Source: Pseudomonas frederiksbergensis (GTDB lineage: Bacteria > Pseudomonadota > Gammaproteobacteria > Pseudomonadales > Pseudomonadaceae). From it: 64,000 nucleotides of DNA. The DNA lies in the NCBI RefSeq assembly GCF_017114915.1, contig NZ_JAAUOE010000021.1:1-64000 (forward strand), written 5' to 3'. Both the position numbers and the translations under genes were made by a program. Shown here in pieces: positions 45,935 to 54,447 of the stretch. The notes beneath the pieces are model-generated. The model searched no databases. It was not told the origin of the DNA and saw only the letters and a list, made by a program, of their open reading frames with translations. Every line of letters begins with the position of its first letter. The stretch's first letter is position 1.

Positions 45935-46933
45935 TCAACGCAAGGCCAACAGCCCCTGCACCAACGGCTCCAACTCCAACGAGTTAACCGCTTTAACCTG
46001 CTCGATCATCGCCACCGGCCAACTCTCAAGCCCCAGACAGGCCCCGAGCATGGCGCCGAGCATCGCTGCAATGGTGTCGGTGTCACCGCCCAGGCTCGCG
46101 GCCATGCACAGCGCTTCGAAGGCCGTCATCTCGCCGATGGCCACTTGCTGGGCCAGCGCAAACGACACCACCACCGATTCCTGTGAGGCCACCGAAGTGC
46201 CGATTACGTCGTACAGCAAATCCGCCAGCAACGCCTTGTCGCTGTCGATACTGATGCTCCGCGCCCAACTGATGCGCGAGGCGATGCGCCCGCCAGCGAC
46301 CCAGTGGCCATGACTTTCGGCTTGCTGGGCGATCTGCTGGCCGAGGTTCAACGCTTCGCCCAGGTCCATGCCGTTGATCCCGGCGGAAACCACTGCCGCC
46401 ACTGCTGCCGCACTGGCAATCCCCAGCGTGGTGTTGTGGGTCACCTGACAGGCCTGCACCACGGCGCGGATGAACCGCTCGGGATCGGTAACATCAGTCG
46501 CAATCCCCACCGGGGTGATGCGCATCGCCGCGCCATTGGTGGTGCCGTAGCGCCCCGCCTCTTCCAGCGAGTGGCCGGCGAGGATCATTTCAATCGCGTG
46601 TTTGGTCGAAGGGCCGAGCAGATCCTGCGAGCCCTTGGCCTGCATTCCGGCTTCCCATTCGATCAATCGTTGGGCCAGCACTATGGGCTCGATCCGCCCC
46701 TCGCCTTCAATCAATAAACGACCGACCAGAATCGCCTGCTCGGTATCGTCAGTGATCGAGCCTTTGGGCATGTTCGCGGCGATCGGTTGATCCGGGCCTG
46801 CGTCTTGCAGATCGGTGATTTCACCGAAGCGCGCCTTGATCTCGGCGCGGCTCAGGGATTGGGTCGGCATGCCCAGCGCATCGCCCAGGGCCAGTCCATG
46901 GAACGCGCCGAGGGCACGGTTGAGCGCGGTCAT
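45935..46933 (-). CDS. ADP-ribosylglycohydrolase family protein
   Basis: 332 residues of the DraG fold. Both magnesium-binding motifs are present: GSITDDTEQA (about 55-65) and LGGDTDTIAAMLGAMLG (about 285-300), plus the opening GAFHGLALGDALGMPTQ. Family members cleave N- or O-glycosidic bonds of ADP-ribose on proteins or nucleic acids. Here, between a GntR regulator and a permease and kinase, it more likely acts on a small imported ribosyl compound (inference). Start overlaps the GntR stop (ATGA). Confidence 0.9.
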   Translation of the reverse strand: MTALNRALGAFHGLALGDALGMPTQSLSRAEIKARFGEITDLQDAGPDQPIAANMPKGSITDDTEQAILVGRLLIEGEGRIEPIVLAQRLIEWEAGMQAKGSQDLLGPSTKHAIEMILAGHSLEEAGRYGTTNGAAMRITPVGIATDVTDPERFIRAVVQACQVTHNTTLGIASAAAVAAVVSAGINGMDLGEALNLGQQIAQQAESHGHWVAGGRIASRISWARSISIDSDKALLADLLYDVIGTSVASQESVVVSFALAQQVAIGEMTAFEALCMAASLGGDTDTIAAMLGAMLGACLGLESWPVAMIEQVKAVNSLELEPLVQGLLALR

Positions 46934-47643
46934 TTTGGAGCTCCGAATTGCAAATGCAGGCGAAAGTGCAGCGGATCGAGCAGGCTTTCGACCTGTTCCA
47001 TAAAACGGTTCTGACGGTCGTAGGTGGTGCGCAGAGCCTTGAGAAATACCGTGCCGACCGGACGCCCGAGCAGTTCGGCGTCTTCGGCGCTCAAGGGTTC
47101 GGCACCGATCCACTGATCGCCGTGTTCGCCGATATAGCCATAGGCGGCCAACGTGATGGTCAGGGAGTTATCGATCAGCCCCACTCGCGGCAGACCTTCC
47201 AGGCCTCCGGTCGCGGGCATCAACGCGCGCTCCAGAGACACCAGCGTGCCGTCGGTGGCGCGGCGGCGACGGTCGAGGGTGATGAATTGATCGGTGCCAA
47301 AACGCGACAACAGGTCAGGACGGGTGACCGCCTCCAGCCGCAGCATTTCGGTATTGATCAACGCCCCGCTGTCGGCCAGCGCCTGGGCCCAGCCGTTGCT
47401 CTGATCGAGCACCACACCATCGTAAGTAACAATGGAACCGACTCCGCTTTGCGTGGCGATGTAGTGACGCCGCTTCAGTTCGGCCAGGGCTTCACGCAAC
47501 GTGCCGCGGCTGACCTTGAATTCTTGAGCCAACTGATGTTCACCCGGCAATAGCAAGCCGTCCTCCATGAGGCCGCTTTCGATGCGCCGGACAAGCTCAT
47601 CGATAACCCGTTGTTTCTTGTCAAATCGTACCTGTCTAACCAT
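46930..47643 (-). CDS. GntR family regulator with UTRA domain
   Basis: 237 residues: winged helix about 5-70 (VIDELVRRIESG...LPGEHQLAQEFKVSRGTLREALAELKRRHYI in outline) and a UTRA ligand domain about 90-235 ('RRRRATDGTLVSLERALMPATGGLEGLP'). The ATG at 47643 is preferred over a TTG at 47649. First gene of the operon it presumably controls; the effector is probably the imported substrate or its sugar product. Confidence 0.87.
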   Translation of the reverse strand: MVRQVRFDKKQRVIDELVRRIESGLMEDGLLLPGEHQLAQEFKVSRGTLREALAELKRRHYIATQSGVGSIVTYDGVVLDQSNGWAQALADSGALINTEMLRLEAVTRPDLLSRFGTDQFITLDRRRRATDGTLVSLERALMPATGGLEGLPRVGLIDNSLTITLAAYGYIGEHGDQWIGAEPLSAEDAELLGRPVGTVFLKALRTTYDRQNRFMEQVESLLDPLHFRLHLQFGAPK

Positions 47644-47720
47644 GTACAAAGTGATAACCGAAAGGGATTAGGGCTAGCAAGGGATATTTTGTGGCTGGAT
47701 TGTGTGACAGACAGACCGCT

Positions 47721-47790
47721 TTCGCGGGCAAGCCTCGCTCCTACAGGGGGATCTGCGCGGTACTGTAGGAGCGAGGCTTGCCCGCGAAGG
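47721..47790. repeat. REP-like inverted pair
   Basis: Arms 'ttcgcgggcaagcctcgctc' and its exact complement 'gagcgaggcttgcccgcgaa', between araH and the GntR gene. Confidence 0.85.
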
Positions 47791-47842
47791 CGTCGGCACA
47801 TCCAGTATCAATGTGTCGGACATCCCGCTCCCCCAGGGAAAA

Positions 47843-48811
47843 TCAGCGTTGTTTCAGTCGGTCGATCACAACCGCCAGCAACAGAATCGAACCGCGAATC
47901 ACGTACTGATAGAAGGTATCGATGTTCTTCAGGTTCATCGCATTCTCGATGATCGCCAGAATTAGCACCCCGGCGATCACATGCCGAATCATCCCGATCC
48001 CGCCACTCAGCGACACCCCGCCCAACACGCAAGCCGAGATCACTGTCAGCTCGAAACCCTGGCCAATCATCGGCTGACCCGAGGTCATGCGCGATGCCAG
48101 AATCACCCCGGCCAGCGCACCAATCACCCCGTGCACGGCAAAGATGATGATCTTGGTCCGGTCAACGTTGACCCCGGCCAGCAGCGCCGCTTCCTGATTG
48201 CCGCCGATGGCCATGGTGTTGCGCCCGTAGGTGGTGTAATTCAGCAGCCAGCCGAAAAACAGGAAGCAGACGATGGTAATCAGAATCGGCACCGGCACAC
48301 CGAACAACTGGCCGTTACCGAAGACGAAGAACGACTCCTGGGACACGCCCACCGCTTTGCCGTTGGCAAAAATGTAAGCCAGGCCACGCACGATCTGCAT
48401 CGTCGCCAGTGTGGTGATCAACGCATTGACCCGCAGCTTGGCGATCACGATCCCATTGATCAGCCCGACGATCAGCCCCATCACCAGCGCCGCACTGACG
48501 CCGAGGAACACGCTGTTGGTGTCGCGCATCACCACCGCCGCGACCACGCCGGCGCAAGCAATCACCGAGCCCACCGACAAGTCGAAATGCCCCGACGCCA
48601 GGCAATACAACATGGTGCAGGCGGCAATCCCGGTGGTGGAAATCGCCAGGCCCAGACCGCGCATGTTCAGCGGCGAAAGAAAGTTGTCGATCAGCAAGGT
48701 GCAGAGCACGAAGATCCCGACGGCCGCCAACAGCATCACCCAGTCATCGAGAAAACGCCGCAGGTCCAGAGGCTTGCGCGGGGTTGGCAGAGCGTTGTTT
48801 TGAATGGTCAT
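47843..48811 (-). CDS. araH: L-arabinose-type ABC transporter permease
   Basis: 322 residues, about eight to ten membrane helices, closely matching AraH: 'LNMRGLGLAISTTGIAACTMLYCLASG.FDLSVGSVIACAGV' and 'GRNTMAIGGNQEAALLAGV'. Takes part with AraF and AraG in arabinose or galactose uptake. GAGGTGA precedes the ATG at 48811. A REP-like pair follows. Confidence 0.92.
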   Translation of the reverse strand: MTIQNNALPTPRKPLDLRRFLDDWVMLLAAVGIFVLCTLLIDNFLSPLNMRGLGLAISTTGIAACTMLYCLASGHFDLSVGSVIACAGVVAAVVMRDTNSVFLGVSAALVMGLIVGLINGIVIAKLRVNALITTLATMQIVRGLAYIFANGKAVGVSQESFFVFGNGQLFGVPVPILITIVCFLFFGWLLNYTTYGRNTMAIGGNQEAALLAGVNVDRTKIIIFAVHGVIGALAGVILASRMTSGQPMIGQGFELTVISACVLGGVSLSGGIGMIRHVIAGVLILAIIENAMNLKNIDTFYQYVIRGSILLLAVVIDRLKQR

Positions 48812-48820
48812 AGTCACCTC

Positions 48821-50365
48821 TCAGTTCGCCACGCCGGCAGCGCGTTGGCGTGGCAAAGCCAGTTGCAGCAGGTTGGATTCATTGGCGTGTTCGCGGGTCA
48901 GTTCGCCGCGCATCGCGCCTTCGCAGAGCACCAGGATGCGGTCGGAAATGCCCATGACTTCCATCAGGTCGCTGGACACCACAATCACCGCAATGCCGCT
49001 GGCGGCCAGGTTATGGATGATCTGGTAGATCTCGGCTTTGGCGCCGATGTCGATGCCGCGGGTGGGCTCATCGAGCAGCAGGACTTTCATCGGCATCGAC
49101 AGCCAGCGACCGAGAATCGCCTTCTGCTGATTGCCGCCGGACAGGTACATGATTTTCTGCGCCGCGCTGGGCGTCTTCACCTTCAGCGCCTTGATCTGCT
49201 TGTCGGCGTTGCCCTTTTCCCACAGCCCTCGCAACAGACAACCGAAGGTGGAATGAGCACCGCGGGCGCTGATGTTGATGTTCTCGGCGACGCTGGCGAG
49301 CGGCAGGATGCCGTCCTTCTTGCGGTCCTCGGGGCACAGCAGAATCCCCGCCGCAATGGCATCGCGCGGTGAACGCAGTTTCAGTTCATGTCCACGCAAC
49401 TCCAGGCGTCCGGCCGTGTTGCGGGTAAGTCCGCTGAGCATGCGAAACAGCTCGGTGCGGCCCGCGCCAACCAAGCCGAACAGACCCAGAATCTCGCCCT
49501 TGTGCACCTCGAAACTCACCGGTTCACGCAAACCCGGCCCCAGTAAACCGTCAACCTTGAGCGCCACCGCGCCGCGCGGACGGCTGCGGTAATCGTAGAT
49601 GTCCTGAATGTCGCGGCCGACCATGCACGTCACCAACTGGTCATGGGTCAGCGCGCTCATGTCCTCGAAGGTGCGCACGAAGCGACCGTCCTTGAACACC
49701 GTTACCGCGTTGCAGATGCGGAAGACCTCTTCCATGCGATGGGAGACGTAGAGCACCACTTTGCCTTCGTCACGCAGGCGCCCGATGATCGCCATCAAGC
49801 GATCGATCTCCCGCGCCGACAGGCTGCTGGTGGGTTCGTCGAACGCAATTACATGCGCGCCACGGGATAACGCCTTGGCGATTTCCACCAGTTGCCGCTG
49901 GCCGAGGGACAAGCGCCCGACTTTCTCCTGCGGGTCGATTTCATCGGCCAGGCCTTTGAGGCAGGCCAATGCCTGTTGCCGCAAAACGCTGCGATTGATC
50001 AGGCCGAAACTCGCCGGCAGATGCCCAAGAAACAGGTTCTCGGCCACGGTCATTTCCGGCACCAGGTGCAACTCCTGATGGATCACCGCCACCCCGCTGC
50101 CAATGCTGTCGGCGGTGGACTTGAAAACCCGCTTCTGCTCGCCGATCTGCAGATCGCCGCTGCTCGGCGTGTAAGCACCGCCGAGGATTTTCAGCAAGGT
50201 GGATTTACCGGCGCCGTTCTCGCCCATCAAGGCGTGAACCTGCCCCGGATGGGCGACGAAGCTGATGCCGTCCAGCGCCTTCACCCCGGGAAAGGTTTTG
50301 CCGATCCCGTTGAAGCGCAGGCTGCCGCCGACGCTGTGTTCGTGTGTCTTTACTTGTGCGTGCAT
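48821..50365 (-). CDS. araG: L-arabinose-type ABC transporter ATP-binding protein
   Basis: 514 residues, two ATPase domains. The first has Walker A GENGAGKST, signature LSLGQRQLVEIAKAL and Walker B VIAFDEPTSSL; the second has a degenerate Walker A (GLVGAGRTE), signature LSGGNQQKAILGRWL and LLLDEPTRGID, as usual for sugar transporters of this class. The start at 50365 is favoured by GAGGTGGG 5 nt upstream; the frame is open to 50380. It lies between araF and araH. Confidence 0.94.
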   Translation of the reverse strand: MHAQVKTHEHSVGGSLRFNGIGKTFPGVKALDGISFVAHPGQVHALMGENGAGKSTLLKILGGAYTPSSGDLQIGEQKRVFKSTADSIGSGVAVIHQELHLVPEMTVAENLFLGHLPASFGLINRSVLRQQALACLKGLADEIDPQEKVGRLSLGQRQLVEIAKALSRGAHVIAFDEPTSSLSAREIDRLMAIIGRLRDEGKVVLYVSHRMEEVFRICNAVTVFKDGRFVRTFEDMSALTHDQLVTCMVGRDIQDIYDYRSRPRGAVALKVDGLLGPGLREPVSFEVHKGEILGLFGLVGAGRTELFRMLSGLTRNTAGRLELRGHELKLRSPRDAIAAGILLCPEDRKKDGILPLASVAENINISARGAHSTFGCLLRGLWEKGNADKQIKALKVKTPSAAQKIMYLSGGNQQKAILGRWLSMPMKVLLLDEPTRGIDIGAKAEIYQIIHNLAASGIAVIVVSSDLMEVMGISDRILVLCEGAMRGELTREHANESNLLQLALPRQRAAGVAN

Positions 50366-50431
50366 AACCCACCTCATCACACCGATCAGGCAGCCCCGTT
50401 GCCAGGGCCGCCGATGGAAATCAACCGACCC

Positions 50432-51436
50432 TCAATTCCACAGGCCGATCTTTTCCAGTTCCTGCTTGAAGTTGTCGCGCGTGATCAGCGTCACGTCGTC
50501 CATGGCGGTGTATTTCGGGGGTTCTTTGCCGGTGGTGACCCACTCGTGCATCATGCTGGCGGTGTTGTAGCCCTCGATGTGCGGGCTCGGCAGCATCGAG
50601 CCGAAGAAGCCGCTGTTGGCTTTCTTCAATTCGCCGATGGCATCGGTGCCGTTGATGCCGATGCCGATTACGTTGGCTGCGGCAAAACCGGCACTTTCGG
50701 TGGCGCGCACGCCGCCCAGCACGGTGTTGTCGTTCATCCCGCCGATGATCAGGTTTTTCGCCGAGCCCGGCAGTTTCACCAGCGCCGAGTTGGTGGCGTC
50801 CATGCTGCCCGGTACGTCGAGGGTTTTCAGGGCCGAGAACAGAATGTGGTCTTTCGGCATCCCGGCGTCTTCCAGGGCTTTAACCGAACCGTCGGTGCGT
50901 TTCTTACCGGTATCGAGTTCGTTGAAGGTGTTGATCACCGCATAGGTTTGTTTCCAGTCCCAGCCGCGTTTTTTCGCTTCGGCGGCCATGGCGGCGCCCT
51001 GCTTCTGGCCGACTTCGAAGGCCGCCATGCCGAGGTATGGCACGTCCTCCATGAACTTGCCGCCGGCATCGACGAAACGGTCATCGACAGCGATCACTTT
51101 CAAACCATTGAGCTTGGCCTTGGCCATGATTGCCGGGCCGAGGGATACGTCCGGCGGGCAGATCACGAAGCCTTTGGCGCCGTTCGCCGCCAGGCTGTCG
51201 ATAGCGGAGAGGGTTTTCTCGCCATCAGGCACGGCGATCTTGATGACGGTGAAGCCCTTGTCCTTGCCGGCCTTTTCGGCGAACGCCCATTCGGTCTGGA
51301 ACCAGGGCTCTTCTGCTTGCTTGACCAGAAAACCGATCTTCACTTCCTCGGCCGCCAGCAACGTACTGCTCAGGCTGACCGCGGTGACCGCCAAAGCGGC
51401 ACAGCACAGGGAACGGATCCCACGACGACGTTTCAT
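50432..51436 (-). CDS. araF: L-arabinose-binding periplasmic protein
   Basis: 334 residues with a signal peptide (about 1-28, ending LLA-AEE). The mature part follows E. coli AraF closely: 'KIGFLVKQAEEPWFQTEWAFAEKAGKDKGF', 'VIKIAVPDGEKTLSAIDSLA', 'GMNDNTVLGGVRATE' and 'GIGINGTDA'. AraF-type proteins bind both L-arabinose and D-galactose, which suits the galactose-type enzymes encoded nearby. AAGGAG precedes the ATG. An FCD-regulator-type operator lies 80 bp upstream. Confidence 0.94.
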   Translation of the reverse strand: MKRRRGIRSLCCAALAVTAVSLSSTLLAAEEVKIGFLVKQAEEPWFQTEWAFAEKAGKDKGFTVIKIAVPDGEKTLSAIDSLAANGAKGFVICPPDVSLGPAIMAKAKLNGLKVIAVDDRFVDAGGKFMEDVPYLGMAAFEVGQKQGAAMAAEAKKRGWDWKQTYAVINTFNELDTGKKRTDGSVKALEDAGMPKDHILFSALKTLDVPGSMDATNSALVKLPGSAKNLIIGGMNDNTVLGGVRATESAGFAAANVIGIGINGTDAIGELKKANSGFFGSMLPSPHIEGYNTASMMHEWVTTGKEPPKYTAMDDVTLITRDNFKQELEKIGLWN

Positions 51437-51513
51437 AAGCTGACTCCTTGTTATTTTTTTTTGAGCGTTATTTGAAAGCCAATAGAGCGGTCAAGTATGC
51501 AGCCAATAGTCAT

Positions 51514-51527
51514 ATCGTATGATGATT
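51514..51527 (-). promoter_or_regulatory. Candidate FCD-regulator operator upstream of araF
   Basis: ATCGTATGATGATT on the plus strand is the exact reverse complement of the 14 bp at 54453-54466 in the FCD regulator promoter. It contains ATC-N4-GAT symmetry. The araF start is 78 bp downstream on the minus strand. Confidence 0.6.
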
Positions 51528-51565
51528 GAATGTCAGACGTGGTTTCGCGCCTGAACCCGAGTTAT

Positions 51566-52384
51566 TCAGTCGTGGTACATCACCGAGCGCCCGCCATCGA
51601 TGGTGATGCACGAGGCGTTGATGAACGGTGCTTCATCGCTGGCCAGGAACACGGCCGTCATCGCCACTTCAATCGGCTGGCCGATGCGCCGCGGTGGATG
51701 CAGGTCGAAGGCCCGTTGACGTTCGGCCTGGGGGTCGGCAAAACCGTTCCAGTAATCGACGTTCAGTTGGGTTTCGATGTAGCCAGGGGCGATGGCGTTG
51801 ACGCGAATACCCTTGGGGGCGTATTCGATGCCCAAGGCGCGGGTCAGCCCGAGCAAGCCATGCTTGGCCACCGGGTACGGGAAGCAGCCGGGAATGATGT
51901 GAGTGGAGTGGGTCGAGGCGATATTGATGATGCTGCCGATGCCCTGCTCGATCATTTGCGGCAACACGGCTTTGCAGCCATACCAGGCGCCGTCCAGGTC
52001 GATGGCGAAGCAGCGATGCCAGTCTTCTTCGGTCATTTGCAGCGGATCACGGAACACGTTGACCCCGGCGCAGTTGACCAGCACGTCGATCCGGCCGTGC
52101 AGCTCAATGGCCAAGCTGGCCATGGCGCGCAGGTCTTGCTGGCGCGATACGTCAGCTTTGATCGCCACCACATCCGCGCCTTGTTCACGCCAATGTGCCG
52201 CGACTTTTTCGACTTTCTCGGCCTGGATATCGCTGATGACCAGCTTGGCCTGCTGGGACGCGAAGGTCGCGACAATCGCTTCGCCGATACCCTGAGCAGC
52301 GCCGGTCAACAGCACGACCTTGTGTTTCAGGCGCTCACCCTTGGGCGGTTCGGGCACCGGTGGCAAGGAAAGGGGTTCAGCCAT
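51566..52384 (-). CDS. SDR family sugar dehydrogenase (probable galactose/arabinose 1-dehydrogenase)
   Basis: 272 residues. The Rossmann motif TGAAQGIGEAIV is near 27-38, NCAGVN near 110, and the Ser/Tyr/Lys set lies in ASTHSTHIIPGCFPYPVAKHG near 155-175. The length and the GG-rich C-terminus (TIDGGRSVMYHD) fit sugar dehydrogenases of this class. The specificity to aldose C1 is inferred from its place between a lactonase and the araFGH transporter and from its shared promoter with dgoK. The start is preceded by AGGAG. Confidence 0.85.
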   Translation of the reverse strand: MAEPLSLPPVPEPPKGERLKHKVVLLTGAAQGIGEAIVATFASQQAKLVISDIQAEKVEKVAAHWREQGADVVAIKADVSRQQDLRAMASLAIELHGRIDVLVNCAGVNVFRDPLQMTEEDWHRCFAIDLDGAWYGCKAVLPQMIEQGIGSIINIASTHSTHIIPGCFPYPVAKHGLLGLTRALGIEYAPKGIRVNAIAPGYIETQLNVDYWNGFADPQAERQRAFDLHPPRRIGQPIEVAMTAVFLASDEAPFINASCITIDGGRSVMYHD

Positions 52385-52544
52385 GGATCAACACTCCTGT
52401 TCGAAGGCACGACGATAACCGGACATCTGTCGATGTCCGGTCAAAAGGCTTTTTGGAATAGGCAGGCAGGCGTGAAAAAGCCCGGGCGCCGGGGCGGCCT
52501 GAAGCACTGTCGCCCCAAGGGAGGACGGTGGAATATCGCTGCAT
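52377..52544 (-). CDS. Possible 55-codon leader reading frame upstream of the dehydrogenase
   Basis: It begins at the ATG that corresponds exactly to the dgoK start in the duplicated module, with the same AGGTGAAGCG ribosome binding site, and stays open for 55 codons. Its stop (TGA at 52377-52379) overlaps the dehydrogenase start by 8 nt (ATGGCTGA). The product looks random (MQRYSTVLPW...). A perfect hairpin CCGGACAT/ATGTCCGG lies within it (52419-52440). It may be a coupling leader or a side product of the promoter duplication. Confidence 0.4.
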   Translation of the reverse strand: MQRYSTVLPWGDSASGRPGARAFSRLPAYSKKPFDRTSTDVRLSSCLRTGVLIHG

Positions 52545-52597
52545 CGCTTCACCTGTTTTGTTTTTTTAAGTGTGAGTGCGTGTAACTGATGGGGCCG

Positions 52598-52657
52598 ACT
52601 ATAAACCCGGCCACCAATTAATCTCAATATATAATTTTACATCCCATATTTTGGGAT
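52598..52657 (-). promoter_or_regulatory. Second copy of the dgo-type promoter/operator module
   Basis: ATCTCAATATAT (52621-52632), 13-bp spacer, ATATTTTGGGAT (52646-52657; two mismatches to a perfect palindrome). On the minus strand TTGAGA, 18 bp, TATAGT repeats the dgo promoter. Downstream, 25 bp at 52541-52565 are identical to 41243-41267, including the dgoK ribosome binding site and ATG. Confidence 0.75.
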
Positions 52658-53533
52658 TTAACCCGCGAATCTCTGACAGTGCTTTCCGGGCACATCGACT
52701 CGAACCGACAGCAACGCGCCGTCCAATGGGTGGTTGAGCGGGCTCGCCGCACTGGTGATGTACAAGGTTTTCAGATCTTCACCGCCAAATGCGCAACTGG
52801 TGGGACGACTGACGGGCAGTTCGATCACCCGGTCAACGTGACCGTCCGGGGTCAGCCTGAGCAAGCAACTGCCGTCCCAGCGGGCGTTCCAGATATAGCC
52901 CTCGGCATCCATCGCCGAGCCGTCGGGGACACCCCGTTCGTGGGGACCAAACCAGACGTAGGCGGTGTCGAGGTTGCCGTCGGTATGGATGAAATGTTGG
53001 TACAACGTGCCGTCGAGGCTATCGGAGAAATACAGGGTTGTGCCGTCGTCGCTCCACAGCAACGTGTTGGGGATACCCAACCCTCGCAGCAGCGGCGTGA
53101 CCCGAGCATCGCGGTCGATGCGAAACAGGCCACCGGAGCGGCGCACGATAGGCAAGTCTTCGCCCTGCTCACCGATGTTGTTTTGCATGGTGCCCAGCCA
53201 GAGCCGGCCCAGGGCATCACAGCGGGCTTCGTTGGCGCGATTACCGGGTTGCGGATCGGCCACGCAGAGCAAGGTCAGCCGAGGTTCCAGGCCGGGAGAG
53301 TTCAGGTCCAGCCGATAAACGCCACTGCTCAATGTCACCAGGGCATCGCCGCTTTCACAGGGGATGAACGCGGACACGTGTTCCGGCATCTGCCAGATTT
53401 CGACATTGGCGCCGATCAGTCGAAGCGCTTGTTTGCCGGCGATATCAACCCAGTACAGCGCCTGGGTCGGCGCATCCCAGAACGGGCTTTCGCCGAGTCG
53501 CGCACGGTGCCCCGTAACCGCAGTCCACGTCAT
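52658..53533 (-). CDS. SMP-30/gluconolactonase family sugar lactonase
   Basis: 291 residues forming a six-bladed propeller. Metal ligands are expected from E in RLGESPFWD (near 14), N in NRANEARCD and NTLLWSDDGTTLYFSDS, and D in VPDGSAMDAEGYIWNARWDGSCLLR (in outline). It would hydrolyse galactono- or arabinono-lactone made by the SDR enzyme. Its stop abuts the operator at 52657; the FCD regulator lies upstream on the same strand. Confidence 0.88.
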   Translation of the reverse strand: MTWTAVTGHRARLGESPFWDAPTQALYWVDIAGKQALRLIGANVEIWQMPEHVSAFIPCESGDALVTLSSGVYRLDLNSPGLEPRLTLLCVADPQPGNRANEARCDALGRLWLGTMQNNIGEQGEDLPIVRRSGGLFRIDRDARVTPLLRGLGIPNTLLWSDDGTTLYFSDSLDGTLYQHFIHTDGNLDTAYVWFGPHERGVPDGSAMDAEGYIWNARWDGSCLLRLTPDGHVDRVIELPVSRPTSCAFGGEDLKTLYITSAASPLNHPLDGALLSVRVDVPGKHCQRFAG

Positions 53534-53562
53534 AAAATCTCCTTTTGTTTGTACCGCAGACC

Positions 53563-53652
53563 TGTAGGTGCGTGGCTTGCCCGCGAAGAATGCACCCCGG
53601 TTTTTCAGGTATTACGCGTCATCGTTCTTCGCGGGCAAGCCACGCTCCTACA
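53563..53652. repeat. REP-like inverted pair
   Basis: Arms 'gtgcgtggcttgcccgcgaag' shortened to 'gcgtggcttgcccgcgaaga' and its complement 'tcttcgcgggcaagccacgc', between regulator and lactonase genes; it may reduce read-through. Confidence 0.85.
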
Positions 53653-53667
53653 CAGGGTTCTTTATCG

Positions 53668-54384
53668 TCAGCTTGCCTTCTTGTCGGCCATGACTTGGGG
53701 GTAAAACCGTTTGATCGCCAGGTCGGCGTTATCGATCAGGGTCATGCAGGCCCACACCCCCCGCGCAGCATCCCGGGCGGCGATGGCGTCGGCCATGTCT
53801 TTGTGAATCGGCAAGGTTCGGCGCAGTTCGTCCGGGTCGGCGGCGGACACTTCGAACGACACTGCCAGCAACGCGCCAAGAGCCGGGACCATTTGTTCGA
53901 TGAATTGATTATGGCTGGCAGCGAGGATGCACTCGTGGAAGAACTGGTCGGCGCGGTTGTAATCGATGCCGCTGTCCACGGCTCGTTCCAGCGCGTTATA
54001 GGCCTGAAGCACCGCTTGCACTTGTTCCACCGTCGCGCGCTCGCAGGCCCAACGCACCGCCATCGGTTCAATGGTACGACGCAGGTCGAGCAGGTCGTCG
54101 ACGAAGTTTTCCGGCAAACCGCTGCGTGACAGCCAGCCGACGACTTGCGGATCAAAGAGGTTCCAGCGCCGCACCGGTAACACCCGCGTGCCGACTTTAG
54201 GCCCTACTTCGAGCATGCCTTTGGCGACCAGGGTTTTGATGGCTTCGCGGATGACCGTGCGGCTGACCCCGAGCTGCTCGCCCAGGTCGGCTTCAACTTT
54301 TATGGTCTGACCGGGTTTCACCTGGCCCGCGGCAATCCAGCACCCCAGCCAATCAACCGTCGACGCATGGAAACTGCTGGACAT
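53668..54384 (-). CDS. FadR-subfamily GntR regulator (FCD domain)
   Basis: 238 residues: winged helix about 8-75 ('ADLGEQLGVSRTVIREAIKTLVAKGMLEVGPKVGTRV' in outline) and FCD effector domain about 95-225 with likely metal ligands D and H in 'ADQFFHECILAASHN' and 'IHKDMADAIAARD'. FCD regulators sense sugar acids and other carboxylates; here probably galactonate or a keto-deoxy intermediate. GAGG precedes the ATG at 54384. Its own promoter holds an operator shared with araF. Confidence 0.88.
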   Translation of the reverse strand: MSSSFHASTVDWLGCWIAAGQVKPGQTIKVEADLGEQLGVSRTVIREAIKTLVAKGMLEVGPKVGTRVLPVRRWNLFDPQVVGWLSRSGLPENFVDDLLDLRRTIEPMAVRWACERATVEQVQAVLQAYNALERAVDSGIDYNRADQFFHECILAASHNQFIEQMVPALGALLAVSFEVSAADPDELRRTLPIHKDMADAIAARDAARGVWACMTLIDNADLAIKRFYPQVMADKKAS

Positions 54385-54447
54385 GGGAACCTCGCCGCCC
54401 CGATGGCAAAAAGCGAAAAGGCACAAAGCCGTTCGCGATGGATGCCC

